Assembly (NCBI GenBank): GCA_002862095.1
Contig: PHSQ01000001.1
Location: 682,001-746,000 of the forward strand
Source: Methylocystis sp. KS32
Lineage (GTDB): Bacteria > Pseudomonadota > Alphaproteobacteria > Rhizobiales > Beijerinckiaceae
DNA length: 64,000 nucleotides
Direction of reading: 5' to 3'
Shown: piece after piece, positions 1 to 8,789 of the stretch
Layout: the number at the start of each line of letters is the position of its first letter
Position numbering within the stretch: position 1 is the stretch's first letter
The notes under the pieces: model-generated
Database searches by the model: none
What the model was told of the DNA's origin: nothing
The model's input: only the letters and a program-made list of their open reading frames with translations
Program-made: the position numbers and the translations under genes

Positions 1-1
1 C

Positions 2-1435
2 GGCCGATCGAGCGCGGGGGCGACCCATGAATTGGCTCCTCCTTCATGGCCGACCCATGAATGGTGGCGCCAGTTCAAGAGCGCGGAGCTTGATGGCCTG
101 ATCGCGACGGCTCTCGGCGAGAACCAGAACCTGAAGAAATCGATCGACCGTCTGAAGCAGGCCGACGCGATCACCCAGATCGAGGGTTCGAAACTTCTGC
201 CCTTCGTGGGGTCGGAAATGGGGATGCAGCAGTATCGCATTCCGAGCCACGGCGTCGTGGCGTCGTATAATCCGGCCATCGCGGGCTTCGAGAAGACCGT
301 GGGCTATATCAACCCGATGTCGATGTATTACGAGTTCGACTTCTGGGGTAAGAACCGCGCGGCGCTCGACGCGGCGTTGGGCGAGCAGGCGGCGGAGGAG
401 GCGGAGCTCGCGGAGACGCGGCTTGTGCTGACGACGGCGATTGCGCGGGCTTATTTCCGCGGTCTTGCGGCGGCGCGTCAGCTCGAACTGGCGCGGGAGA
501 TGGTTCGGCTGCGGCGCGAGGCGCTGTCGATCGCCGAGACGCGGTTCAAGACCGGCCTCGACATCGAGGACGCGAGCGCGGCGGCGCGGATCGAGCTCGA
601 GAATGCGATCAAGCGCGAGGCGGGCGCGGCGGCGCTGCTGGCGTTGCAGCAGGATCTGGCGGCGAGACTGAGCGGGCAGGGTCCGGACGCTGGGCGCGGG
701 CTGTTCGCGGCGGGAGCGGCCACGATCGCGAGCGCGCCGCCGGTTCCAAAGTCGTTGCCGGTGGAACTGCTCATTCATCGCCCCGATCTCGCGGCGGCGA
801 TGCACCGCGCGGCGGCGGCGGCGCAGCGCATCCATCACGCCAAGGCGGAATTCATGCCATCGGTGGACATAGCGGTGACGACCGGGCTCCAGGCTTCGCA
901 GCATTCGACTCATATCGACAAGCTCGGAACTTATCTTTTTCGCGCCTCGGCGTTCAATTATCTGGTGCAGCCGGGCTTTCATCTCCCCTTGTTCGAGGGC
1001 GGACAGCTGAGCGGGCGGCTGGAGGAGCGGCGCTCGGAATATGACGAGGCGATCGATGGCTATAATGAAACGCTGCTCGAGGCGGCGCAGCAGGTCGCGG
1101 ACAGCCTGACGAATGTGAAGGAGACGCGGGCCGTGGCGGAGGCGCAGGCGCGGGCGGTCGCGGCCGCGAGGGCGAAACTGGATCTTGCCCGGGTGCGCTG
1201 GAACAACGGGCTGAAGGATCGCCGCGAGATCATCGCCAACGACCATGACGCGCTGCAGGAAGCCTATTTCGAGCGCGCCTTCGAGGCGGATTATCTTTCC
1301 GCGCGGGTGGACCTGGTTCAGGCCTTGGGCGGGGGCTACGAACAGGGACCCGATCCTCGCGACATTCGCGTCGCGCCCGAGGACGACGGACTGTCGCCTT
1401 ACGTGAACTTCATCGAGTCCCTCGGCGGAGGCTGA
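2..1435 (+). CDS. NodT-family outer-membrane efflux factor, 5' end outside the window
   Basis: Outer-membrane channel subunit of a tripartite efflux system, expected to form a trimeric TolC-like duct across the outer membrane and periplasm. The reading frame is open to the left edge, so the signal peptide and lipoprotein cysteine are missing. The visible part starts with the family's WWRQF...ELDGLIATAL element and holds two OEP repeats rich in Ala/Glu coiled-coil helices, ending about residue 450. A TTG at 32 could be read as a start, but the frame continues upstream and such proteins are normally about 500 residues, so the gene is simply cut. A 12-base direct repeat (21-32 and 51-62) lies in the N-terminal coding part. 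The HlyD adaptor follows 113 bases downstream. Family sure; substrate unknown. Confidence 0.85.
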   Translation, partial: GRSSAGATHELAPPSWPTHEWWRQFKSAELDGLIATALGENQNLKKSIDRLKQADAITQIEGSKLLPFVGSEMGMQQYRIPSHGVVASYNPAIAGFEKTVGYINPMSMYYEFDFWGKNRAALDAALGEQAAEEAELAETRLVLTTAIARAYFRGLAAARQLELAREMVRLRREALSIAETRFKTGLDIEDASAAARIELENAIKREAGAAALLALQQDLAARLSGQGPDAGRGLFAAGAATIASAPPVPKSLPVELLIHRPDLAAAMHRAAAAAQRIHHAKAEFMPSVDIAVTTGLQASQHSTHIDKLGTYLFRASAFNYLVQPGFHLPLFEGGQLSGRLEERRSEYDEAIDGYNETLLEAAQQVADSLTNVKETRAVAEAQARAVAAARAKLDLARVRWNNGLKDRREIIANDHDALQEAYFERAFEADYLSARVDLVQALGGGYEQGPDPRDIRVAPEDDGLSPYVNFIESLGGG

Positions 1436-1548
1436 CGCGCTTTCCGCTTGGATGGAGCGATCCGAGCGAATTGGCCCGAGAGCCTGTCGCCGCGGAGACC
1501 CGAAAAGAGCGTGACGATTTTTGTGAACGAGCAGGGCCGGACGGAATA

Positions 1549-2742
1549 ATGCCGCTGAACCGAAAACAGATTCGCACCCGCAGAAACATCGGATTGATCG
1601 CCGTCGCGGCGACGGCGATGGCGACGGGATTGTATTTCGCCGTCTCCTGGGTGACGAAGGACCGCTTCGTGGTCGAAACCGACAACGCCTTCGTGACCGG
1701 AAACCTCATTCCGGTTTACGCCGACGCCACCGGGGTAGTGGCGCAGGTTTTGGCGGAAGAAACGCAAAATGTGGAGCGCGGCGATCTTCTGATCCGGCTC
1801 GACGCGCAAAGAGCGAGCGCGGCGCTCGACCAGGCGGGAAGCGATCTGGCGCGCGCGGTGCGCTCGGTCGGCGCCCTGTTCGAGAACCGGCGTCAGGCCT
1901 GCGAACGGATCGCGTCCCGCATCGCCGCGCGCGACAGGGTGCGTCACGATCTCGTTCGCTATCAACAGGCGACGCCGAGCGGCTCGGTGTCGCAACAGGT
2001 GCTGCAGAACGCGCGCGACCAACTCGCTTCATTGGAGGCGGATGTGAAGGAGGCGCGGGCCGACACCCAGTCGATCGAGGCGCGGATCGTGGGCGTCACG
2101 CCCGCGACCCACCCCGACATTCTGTCGGCCAAGGCCAAATATCTCGACGCCTACATCGAATTCGCGCGCCAAAACATCAAGGCGCCGGCCTCGGGCTATG
2201 TCGCCAAGCGCAAGGCGCAGATCGGCGACCGCGTTCGGCCCGGCGACCAGATCATGATCATCGTGCCGCTCGACCATTTGTGGGTCGAGGCTAATTTGTG
2301 GGAAAACACCATGCAGCGGGTGCGGCCCGGCCAGCCCGCCAAGGTCGTGGTCGACCTTTACGGCCGCAGCATCGTCTATCACGGAACCGTGGAAGGCCTC
2401 ACGCCGGGCTCCGGCAGCGTCTTCGCCCTGCTGCCGCCCGACAACGCCACCGGCAACTTCATCCATATCGTGCAGCGCGTGCCGGTGCGTATCTCCCTGC
2501 GCACCGACGAACTCCAAAAAGACCCGTTGCGGCCCGGCCTCTCCACCGTCACCACAATCGACGTCAAGGAAGACAAATCCTCCGTCAACGCCTCCCAGAC
2601 CACCACATCCGCCCCAGAATACGTAACAAATATCTATGACGACGACCTCAAACAGGGCGCCGTCAAAGCCGAACAAATCATCGGCCAAAACCTCTTCGGA
2701 AATGCCGAACAGCCAATGCGTCATTGCGCCATCGGCGAATAA
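1549..2742 (+). CDS. HlyD/EmrA-type periplasmic adaptor
   Basis: Membrane-fusion protein that would link an inner-membrane pump to the preceding outer-membrane factor. The frame is open from a TTG at 1471, but the ATG at 1549 fits better: it gives a short basic N-terminus followed directly by one membrane segment (about residues 14-32). Then come the VETDNAFVTGN biotinyl-lipoyl half-motif, a helical hairpin, and the second lipoyl half (IKAPASGYVAKRKAQIGDRV). The C-terminal beta-barrel has FALLPPDNATGNFIHIVQRVPV, a signature of EmrA-like adaptors that work with MFS pumps. The last 50 residues are polar and unlike the usual end. No inner-membrane pump gene lies next to it in the window; one may lie to the left. 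Confidence 0.85.
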   Translation: MPLNRKQIRTRRNIGLIAVAATAMATGLYFAVSWVTKDRFVVETDNAFVTGNLIPVYADATGVVAQVLAEETQNVERGDLLIRLDAQRASAALDQAGSDLARAVRSVGALFENRRQACERIASRIAARDRVRHDLVRYQQATPSGSVSQQVLQNARDQLASLEADVKEARADTQSIEARIVGVTPATHPDILSAKAKYLDAYIEFARQNIKAPASGYVAKRKAQIGDRVRPGDQIMIIVPLDHLWVEANLWENTMQRVRPGQPAKVVVDLYGRSIVYHGTVEGLTPGSGSVFALLPPDNATGNFIHIVQRVPVRISLRTDELQKDPLRPGLSTVTTIDVKEDKSSVNASQTTTSAPEYVTNIYDDDLKQGAVKAEQIIGQNLFGNAEQPMRHCAIGE

Positions 2743-2903
2743 CTTCCGGCGGCGCGGCGCCGCAACTGGGCTATGTCGCCGAAAACCATCCCTCGGCCGT
2801 TTCGGCGAACGGACGCTCGGGGTCCAACTGAACGGCCTCGGCTGTCGCGTCCCCAGCCACTGGCAATAAGTGGCGCGGCAGATAAAGGCGGTTCGCGATC
2901 ATT

Positions 2904-3400
2904 GTGCGCGCCCCGAAGGCGCGTATCGCCCGTGGAGGAAGATTCCACCCAGAGAGTGGTCGATTGATCTGGTAGCTGACGAGGGGTCTGGGTGAGTGAC
3001 TGGCCGGATCGAAGCCTCGTGACAAAGGCCGCTTCTGGCGATCCGGCGGGCCGCAACGCAAGTGAAGCCTTAGCAGGGCTCGAAAGTAGAGTGGCGAACG
3101 CCGACCCTGCGCTGTGAAGGGGAAGGCCGCGTGTGGACAGGGAAGCAATCGACATATGCTCCTGTTCGGCTCGCCGGGGTATTGGGCGCGGCGTCAGACC
3201 GTTCTCCAACCAGCATATCACGGCGAACCGCAAGCGCCGCGCCTTCGACGCGAGCGTCACGCGCCGACGACGTGGGCCAGACAATGACGCCAGTGGGAAA
3301 GCCGGATGCGGGAAACCCGATCTCCGGTTTGATCAGTCGGGCGGGGAAACGGAGCGACAGCCACAGGCTCAAGCCACCGCGCCCTTTCTCGACGCTACGG
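2904..3400 (+). ncRNA. Group II intron-like RNA segment, no reverse transcriptase
   Basis: This 660-base gap between hlyD and prfC has no convincing protein gene but looks like structured RNA. At 2904 there is GTGCGCG, a usual group II intron 5' boundary (GUGYG). At 3298-3331 lies a domain V-like hairpin: AAGCCGGA (3299-3306) pairs with TCCGGTTT (3323-3330), enclosing CGGGAAACCCG (3309-3319) with unpaired bases on the 3' side, and an AGC triad at 3300-3302. Domain V of group II introns has this design. About 390 bases between them could hold domains I-III. No intron-encoded protein is present, and the upper helix seems one base short, so this is either an ORF-less intron or a decayed one. The 3' end is not defined. 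The identification is by pattern only. Confidence 0.4.
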
Positions 3401-3402
3401 AA

Positions 3403-5028
3403 CTAATCCTTTTTCCCGGCGCCGCTCTTCTGATAATCCTTCACATCCGAAAACACGATCGCCGGATTGCGTTCTTCATCGTAACGCAGCGAATAGGCCG
3501 ACGGCGCCATGAAAACCGGATCGCCGTCGATGTCGGTCGACAGAGCCGAGGCATGCGCATCCATGAAAGTCTTCAGCGCTGTCTTGTCCTCGGAGCTGAT
3601 CCAGCGGCACAGCGTGAAGCGCGAGGTTTCATATTTGGTCTCGAGGCCGTATTCTCCAGAAAGCCGCGTCGCCAGCACGTCGAGCTGTAGCGCTCCAACC
3701 ATGCCGACGATGGCGCCCGATCCGTCCATAGGGATGAATAGCTGCACCACGCCCTCTTCGGCGAGTTGCCTTAGCGCTTCGCGCAGCTTCTTTGCCTTCA
3801 TCGCGTCGCCGATCACCATGCGGCGCATGATTTCGGGGGCGAAACTGGGGACGCCGCGAAAGACGAGGTCTTCCCCCTCGGTCAGGGTGTCGCCGATGCG
3901 CAAGAGCCCGTGATTGGGCAAGCCCACCACATCGCCGGCGAAGGCCTCGTCGGCGATGGAGCGGTCACGGGCGAAGAAGAATTGCGGCGCGTTGAGCGCG
4001 ATGGTCTTGCCGGTGCGAACGAGCTTCGCCTTCATGCCGCGCTGGAGCCGCCCCGAGCAGACCCGCATGAAAGCGATGCGGTCGCGGTGGTTGGGGTCCA
4101 TGTTCGCCTGAATCTTGAAGACGAAACCGGTCATTTTGGGCTCGTTGGCCTCCACGAGTCGCTTGTCGGCCTGTTGGCCGCGCGGCGGTGGGGCGTAGGC
4201 GGCCATGGCGTCGATGAGGTCGCGGACGCCGAAATTGCGCAGGGCGCTGCCAAAAAACACCGGGGTCAAATGGCCTTCGCGGAAAGCGGCGAGATCGAAC
4301 GGCTTGCTCCCTTCCGCCGCGAGCATCGCCTCCTCGCGCCAGCCGTCAGCCTCGAAAGGCGGCAACAGCGCGGCCAGTGCCGGGTCGTCGAGGCCCAAAA
4401 CCTTCAGCTCCTCGTCGTCCTTGTCGAGCCTGCGCACCGATTTTGTGGCGAAACAATAAGTGCCGGCGAAGGTCTTGCCGCGGCTGATCGGCCAGGTGAT
4501 GGGCGTGGTGTCGAGCGCCAGAGTCTTTTCGATTTCGTCCAGAAGTTCGAACGGGTCGCGCCCCTCGCGGTCGAGCTTGTTGATGAAGGTGACGATGGGA
4601 ATGTCGCGCAGGCGGCAGACCTCGAACAGCTTGCGCGTGCGCGCCTCGATGCCCTTGGCGGCGTCGATCACCATGACGGCGGCGTCGACCGCCGACAGCG
4701 TGCGATAGGTGTCCTCGGAAAAGTCCTCATGGCCCGGCGTGTCGAGCAGGTTGAAGACGCAATCGGCATATTCGAAAGTCATCACCGAGGTGACGACGGA
4801 AATCCCGCGTTCGCGCTCGATGCTCATCCAGTCCGAGCGGGTCTGCGCGGCGTTGCGCTTGGCCCGCACCTGTCCGGCGAGCTGGATGGCGCCGCCGAAC
4901 AGCAGCAGCTTTTCCGTCAGCGTGGTCTTGCCGGCGTCCGGGTGCGAGATGATCGCGAAGGTGCGCCGTCGGGAAATCGGATTGGCCAGTTTCATATCGG
5001 GTGCGGGGGCGTTCATGGAGGCGGTCAT
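3403..5028 (-). CDS. prfC: Peptide chain release factor 3
   Basis: Ribosome-bound GTPase that recycles RF1/RF2 after peptide release. The 541 residues match the usual RF3 length (about 530). The G1 motif SHPDAGKTTLTEKLL is near residue 30, followed by the switch I region SDWMSIERERGISV, G3 DTPGHEDF and G4 NKLDREGRDPFELLDEIE. Domain II contains the FVFKIQANMDPNHRDRIAF segment typical of RF3 and not of EF-G. The ATG at 5028 is used; another in-frame ATG four codons later is also possible. It stands alone on this strand, divergent from prfB, which is functionally related (RF2). Confidence 0.96.
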   Translation of the reverse strand: MTASMNAPAPDMKLANPISRRRTFAIISHPDAGKTTLTEKLLLFGGAIQLAGQVRAKRNAAQTRSDWMSIERERGISVVTSVMTFEYADCVFNLLDTPGHEDFSEDTYRTLSAVDAAVMVIDAAKGIEARTRKLFEVCRLRDIPIVTFINKLDREGRDPFELLDEIEKTLALDTTPITWPISRGKTFAGTYCFATKSVRRLDKDDEELKVLGLDDPALAALLPPFEADGWREEAMLAAEGSKPFDLAAFREGHLTPVFFGSALRNFGVRDLIDAMAAYAPPPRGQQADKRLVEANEPKMTGFVFKIQANMDPNHRDRIAFMRVCSGRLQRGMKAKLVRTGKTIALNAPQFFFARDRSIADEAFAGDVVGLPNHGLLRIGDTLTEGEDLVFRGVPSFAPEIMRRMVIGDAMKAKKLREALRQLAEEGVVQLFIPMDGSGAIVGMVGALQLDVLATRLSGEYGLETKYETSRFTLCRWISSEDKTALKTFMDAHASALSTDIDGDPVFMAPSAYSLRYDEERNPAIVFSDVKDYQKSGAGKKD

Positions 5029-5179
5029 AAACCCTTCCGCGCCGCGATGCGAGAGTTCTCGAAAGAACCCGAAAGCGAGGAGCGCCCTTTACATCGGGCT
5101 CGCGCGTCCTTAGTTTCCCGCCAACTTTGCGCCCGCACCCCGCGAGGGCAGGGGAAATCAATCGGAAAGCCCAAAACCC

Positions 5180-6311
5180 ATGCGCGCCGAACCTCAAGCG
5201 CTGAAAGACGACATCGAGCAGTCCATGGGACTGCTGAGGAGGCATCTTTGACGTCGAAACAGCGACGCGCCGCCTCGCGGAACTAAACGCCAAGGTCGAA
5301 GACCCGAACCTCTGGAACGACGCCGAAGAAGCGCAGAAGATCATGCGCGAACGCAACGAGTTGGAGGAACGACTCGGGGCGCTCAAAAAGCTCGACCAGG
5401 AACTGGAAGACGCCATAACCCTGGTCGAACTGGGAGAGGCCGAGAACGACGCCGAGACCGAGAAGGAGGGCGTCGAGGCGCTGAAGGCGCTGCTCAAGGA
5501 AGGACGCCGTCTCCAGATGGAGGCGCTCTTCTCCGGGGAGGCCGACGCCAGCGACACTTACCTCGAAGTCCATTCTGGCGCCGGCGGCACGGAAAGCTGC
5601 GACTGGACCCGCATGTTGTTCCGCATGTACGCCCGATGGGCCGAGCGCAAGAAATTCAAGGTCGAGGTGATCGAGGAGACGGCGGGCGACGAAGCCGGGC
5701 TTAAATCCGCGACGCTGCTGATCAAGGGTCACAACGCCCACGGCTGGGCCAAGACCGAATCGGGCGTCCACCGGCTCGTCCGCATATCGCCCTTCGATTC
5801 CAATGCGCGGCGCCACACCAGTTTCGCCTCCGTCTGGGTCTATCCGGTGGTCGACGACCGCATCGACATCCAGGTCAACGAAAGCGATTGCCGCATCGAC
5901 ACTTATCGCTCCTCGGGCGCGGGTGGCCAGCACGTCAACACCACCGATTCGGCGATTCGCATCACACATATTCCCTCGGGGATCGTGGTCGCCTGTCAGG
6001 CCGAGCGCTCGCAGCACAAGAACCGCGCCACCGCCTGGAACATGCTGCGCGCCCGCCTCTATGAAAAGGAGCTGGAGCGGCGCGAGGCCGAGGCCAACGC
6101 GGTGGCCGCGTCCAAGAGCGAGATCGGCTGGGGCCACCAGATTCGATCCTACGTTTTGCAGCCCTATCAGTTGGTTAAGGATTTACGCACCGGAACCACC
6201 TCCGGCACGCCCGCGGAAGTGCTCGACGGCGACCTCGACGAGTTCATGCAGGCGTCATTGGCGCAGCGGGTCTATGGCGGCGGGCCGGAGAAAGTGGAGG
6301 ACGTGGAATAG
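5180..6311 (+). CDS. prfB: Peptide chain release factor 2, made by programmed +1 frameshift
   Basis: Recognises UGA and UAA stop codons and triggers peptide release. Translation starts at ATG 5180, reads 23 codons to CTT (5246-5248), meets an in-frame TGA (5249-5251) and continues in the +1 frame from GAC at 5250, giving about 376 residues, the normal RF2 length. The zero-frame peptide begins MRAEPQALKDDIEQ and the downstream part begins DVETATRRLAELN, which align with the family N-terminus. The SPF tripeptide (RISPFDSNARRH) that reads stop codons and the catalytic GGQ (SGAGGQHVNTTDSAIR) are present. A start at 5343 would lose the conserved N-terminal helices and is not correct. Confidence 0.96.
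5237..5252 (+). promoter_or_regulatory. prfB autoregulatory +1 frameshift site
   Basis: AGG AGG CAT CTT TGA C: an internal Shine-Dalgarno AGGAGG lies three bases before the slippery CTT and the in-frame TGA. When RF2 is scarce, the ribosome pauses at TGA and slips from CTT to TTT, restoring the reading frame. The arrangement matches the classical prfB site except for CAT in place of TAT. Confidence 0.95.
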
Positions 6312-6400
6312 GCGGATGGATCTCCCGTTCCGGACCGTATTGCGCCATAAATATGAGAATGGGAGTTGTCACGCCGGCGGCTCGCACATAGTATGTCCAT

Positions 6401-6868
6401 ATGAATGCGGACCCTTCCATGATCGCGGCGGAAGACAGATGGGGCGACTGTAGCGCGGACGTGGCGCGGGAGCTGGCCTCCCGGCTGAACGCCTCGGGCC
6501 TGCGTCCAACGCGCCAGCGCGTCGCCCTTGGCGAGTTGCTTTTTGGCAAGGGAGATAGGCACGTCACTGCGGAAAGGCTGTTCGAGGAGGCGACCGCGGC
6601 TCAAATGCCGGTTTCGCTGGCCACGGTATACAACACCTTGCACCAGTTCACCGCCGCCGGCCTGCTGCGTGAAATCGCGGTGGACGGAGAGCGGGTTTAT
6701 TTCGACACCAACACCTCCGAGCACCACCATTTTCTGCTCGAGGACGACGAAGAACTCTACGACATTCCCGGCTCCAACGTAGCGGTCGCGAACCTTCCCG
6801 CTCCTCCCGCCGGTCTCAGGGTCGCGCGCGTGGATGTTATCGTCCGTCTTCGGCGCGACCAGGCCTGA
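6401..6868 (+). CDS. irr: Irr, Fur-family iron/haem response regulator
   Basis: Transcription factor that senses haem status and controls iron and haem genes in Rhizobiales and Rhodobacterales. The protein has 155 residues. The winged helix includes LRPTRQRVALGELLF and PVSLATVYNTLHQF (about residues 35-83). The HHH triplet at 108-110, within SEHHHFLLEDDEELYDIP, is the haem-linked site of Irr proteins and separates it from Fur, Zur and Mur. The N-terminal haem-regulatory Cys-Pro motif of Bradyrhizobium Irr is not seen. The ATG at 6401 is used; a second ATG seven codons on is possible. Iron uptake genes occur at 13926-15130 in the same window, but no direct link can be shown. Confidence 0.88.
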   Translation: MNADPSMIAAEDRWGDCSADVARELASRLNASGLRPTRQRVALGELLFGKGDRHVTAERLFEEATAAQMPVSLATVYNTLHQFTAAGLLREIAVDGERVYFDTNTSEHHHFLLEDDEELYDIPGSNVAVANLPAPPAGLRVARVDVIVRLRRDQA

Positions 6869-6874
6869 TCGCCG

Positions 6875-7429
6875 TCACTCGATCTTTTCGCCGGGATAGG
6901 CCCCCCACAGGTTTTCCTGCTTTATGTAGCCATCGAAGCCCGCGCCCATGATCCGACACCATTGGCCGTCGCAGCGCTTCAACATGCCGATCACTCCAGG
7001 GGCGAGCTTGGCCAGGGGCGTGGTGTGATCGCTCGCGGTGAGCAGTTGCGGCTCCTTTTTCCACGGCGCGACGAGAGCGGTGCGGCGCCCGGACAGAAGC
7101 GAATGCAGCACCCAGCCTTCCGTGCCTTCGGAATCCCTGATCTTGCGCCAAATTTCGAATTCGGCGGTGATTTCCACAGGCAATCCCGCCCGCTCATAGA
7201 CCCATAGCGTGCGATGATCCTTGCTGGGGCCTTCGTGAAGATTGACGCGGTCGGACTTGAGGCTGACGAAGCGCGGCAGCGGCAGTTTGCTGACCTGGCC
7301 CACCTGGGCCAGCTGCGCCATCGCTATGTCTGGCGACGCGACCAGCGGCGCAACGACGGCCGAGCCGATGATGAGCATGTTGAAGAGGGTCGTGGCGGCG
7401 CTCTTTGCCTGCGCGAACATACAATCCAT
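6875..7429 (-). CDS. Secreted bacterial SH3-domain protein
   Basis: A 184-residue exported protein. A signal segment (about residues 11-38) ends near SPDIAMAQ. A bacterial SH3 repeat follows: VSLKSDRVNLHEGPSKDHRTLWVYERAGLPVEI, then EIWRKIRDSEGTEGWVLHSLLSGRRTALV, with a second SH3-like half near the C-terminus (DGQWCRIMGAGFDGYIKQENLWGAYPGE). Such proteins are thought to bind the cell wall or act as periplasmic ligand modules. It converges with irr (6-base gap) and is divergent from the 2-hydroxyacid dehydrogenase, an arrangement I recall from other Rhizobiales. No catalytic domain is visible. Confidence 0.75.
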   Translation of the reverse strand: MDCMFAQAKSAATTLFNMLIIGSAVVAPLVASPDIAMAQLAQVGQVSKLPLPRFVSLKSDRVNLHEGPSKDHRTLWVYERAGLPVEITAEFEIWRKIRDSEGTEGWVLHSLLSGRRTALVAPWKKEPQLLTASDHTTPLAKLAPGVIGMLKRCDGQWCRIMGAGFDGYIKQENLWGAYPGEKIE

Positions 7430-7737
7430 CCCTTAATCCACGGTCGGCCGGCGGCCAAGCGCCAAGGCGCGACACGCTCGGCCCGGTTTCATGGTGTCTT
7501 TCAGCGATCCGGGATCGCTGTCTTGTGTTTGGCCCACCATCTGCTAGGAAGGCCGAGTGAGGCGGCGTTCAAGCTCTTTCTTTTTCGCTCATCGTCGTTA
7601 AGGCAGGGTTGAGAAGCGCTCCCCATCGGGGCCGTCGCGCCTGAAATGCGCCGCCCGAGCCTTGAAAATTGGCGTATCGGAAGCGCAGGTTTCCTGATAC
7701 GAGAGTAGGGCATCATATCTGGGAGACGAACACGAAG
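7430..7737. other. Divergent intergenic region between SH3 protein and dehydrogenase
   Basis: About 308 bases holding the promoters of the two divergent genes. The dehydrogenase has GGGAGACG (7721-7728) nine bases before its ATG as a likely ribosome binding site. I see no repeats and no clear operator here. Confidence 0.5.
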
Positions 7738-8733
7738 ATGGCGAAGAAGAAGCCGCTCGTAGTAGTGACGCGTCGGCTCCCCGAGGTCATCGAAACCCGC
7801 ATGTGCGAGTTGTTCGATACGCGCCTCAACGTGACCGACACACCCGCGACCCATGAAGAACTCGCCGAGGCGATGCGTACGGCGGACGTGCTTGTTCCAA
7901 CGATTACCGACCGGATTGATTCGGGCCTGATCGCCCAGGCCGGCGAGCAGATGAAGCTGATCGCCAATTTTGGCAATGGCGTCGACCATATCGACGTCGC
8001 TTCTGCGCTGCGCCGGTCGATCACAGTCACCAACACGCCGGGCGTCTTGACCGAGGACACCGCCGACATGACGATGGCGCTGATTCTCGCCGTCGCGCGC
8101 CGGGTGGTCGAGGGCGCCAACGCCATAAATGATGGCAATTGGACGGGCTGGGCGCCGACCTGGATGCTGGGGCGGCGCATCACCGGCAAGCGGCTCGGGA
8201 TCGTTGGCATGGGTCGGATCGGCCAGGCGCTCGCCCGCCGGGCCAACGCCTTTGGGCTGTCGATCCATTATCATAATCGCCGCCGCGTGCCCGTCGAAAT
8301 CGAGGAACAACTCGAGGCGACCTATTGGGAATCGCTCGACCAGATGCTCGCCCGCGTCGATGTCGTGTCGATTAATTGTCCCCATACGCCGGGAACCTAT
8401 CATCTCCTGTCGGCGCGCCGACTGAAGCACTTGCGCCCTCACGCCATTCTGGTGAACACCGCGCGGGGGGAGGTCGTCGACGAAAACGCGCTGGTGCGGA
8501 TGCTGGACGCGGAAGAGCTCGCCGGCGCGGGGTTGGACGTCTTCGAGCACGAGCCCGCCGTTTCGCCGAAACTGCTCAAGCTCGCCAAGGCCGGCAAGGT
8601 CACCTTGCTCCCCCATATGGGTTCGGCGACCATCGAGGGCCGCGTCGACATGGGCGAGAAAGTCATTATCAACATCAAGACTTTCATGGACGGGCACCGG
8701 CCTCCGGATCGGGTCCTTCCGAGTATGCTCTGA
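7738..8733 (+). CDS. D-isomer-specific 2-hydroxyacid dehydrogenase
   Basis: NAD(P)H-dependent oxidoreductase of the glyoxylate/hydroxypyruvate reductase group, 331 residues. The nucleotide-binding glycine motif VGMGRIG is at 156-162. The catalytic Arg243 (NTARGEVVDE), Glu272 (FEHEP) and His293 (LPHMGSAT) are all present. The ATG at 7738 has a good ribosome binding site; the frame extends to a TTG at 7669, but those 23 residues look non-coding. In a serine-cycle methylotroph, hydroxypyruvate reductase is a central enzyme. However, the serine-cycle HprA is another branch as far as I recall, so the substrate here stays open. Stands alone. Confidence 0.87.
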   Translation: MAKKKPLVVVTRRLPEVIETRMCELFDTRLNVTDTPATHEELAEAMRTADVLVPTITDRIDSGLIAQAGEQMKLIANFGNGVDHIDVASALRRSITVTNTPGVLTEDTADMTMALILAVARRVVEGANAINDGNWTGWAPTWMLGRRITGKRLGIVGMGRIGQALARRANAFGLSIHYHNRRRVPVEIEEQLEATYWESLDQMLARVDVVSINCPHTPGTYHLLSARRLKHLRPHAILVNTARGEVVDENALVRMLDAEELAGAGLDVFEHEPAVSPKLLKLAKAGKVTLLPHMGSATIEGRVDMGEKVIINIKTFMDGHRPPDRVLPSML

Positions 8734-8789
8734 CGACCCGCTTGCGCGGGCGCTCTCTCCCGCCTTCCTCGGCTACAAGGGACGCCATT

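Noticed and set aside
1..64. 12-base direct repeat CGACCCATGAAT as an insertion target duplication
   Set aside because: Both copies lie in the coding frame of the NodT gene 30 bases apart and keep the frame; a small internal duplication is the simpler reading.
44..1246. Long minus-strand frame opposite the NodT gene
   Set aside because: Arg-rich translation without any family feature; it is the antisense shadow of a GC-rich gene. Similar long shadows at 3910-5286 (+), 39963-41312 (+), 45929-47806 (-) and 48295-49830 (-) were dropped for the same reason.
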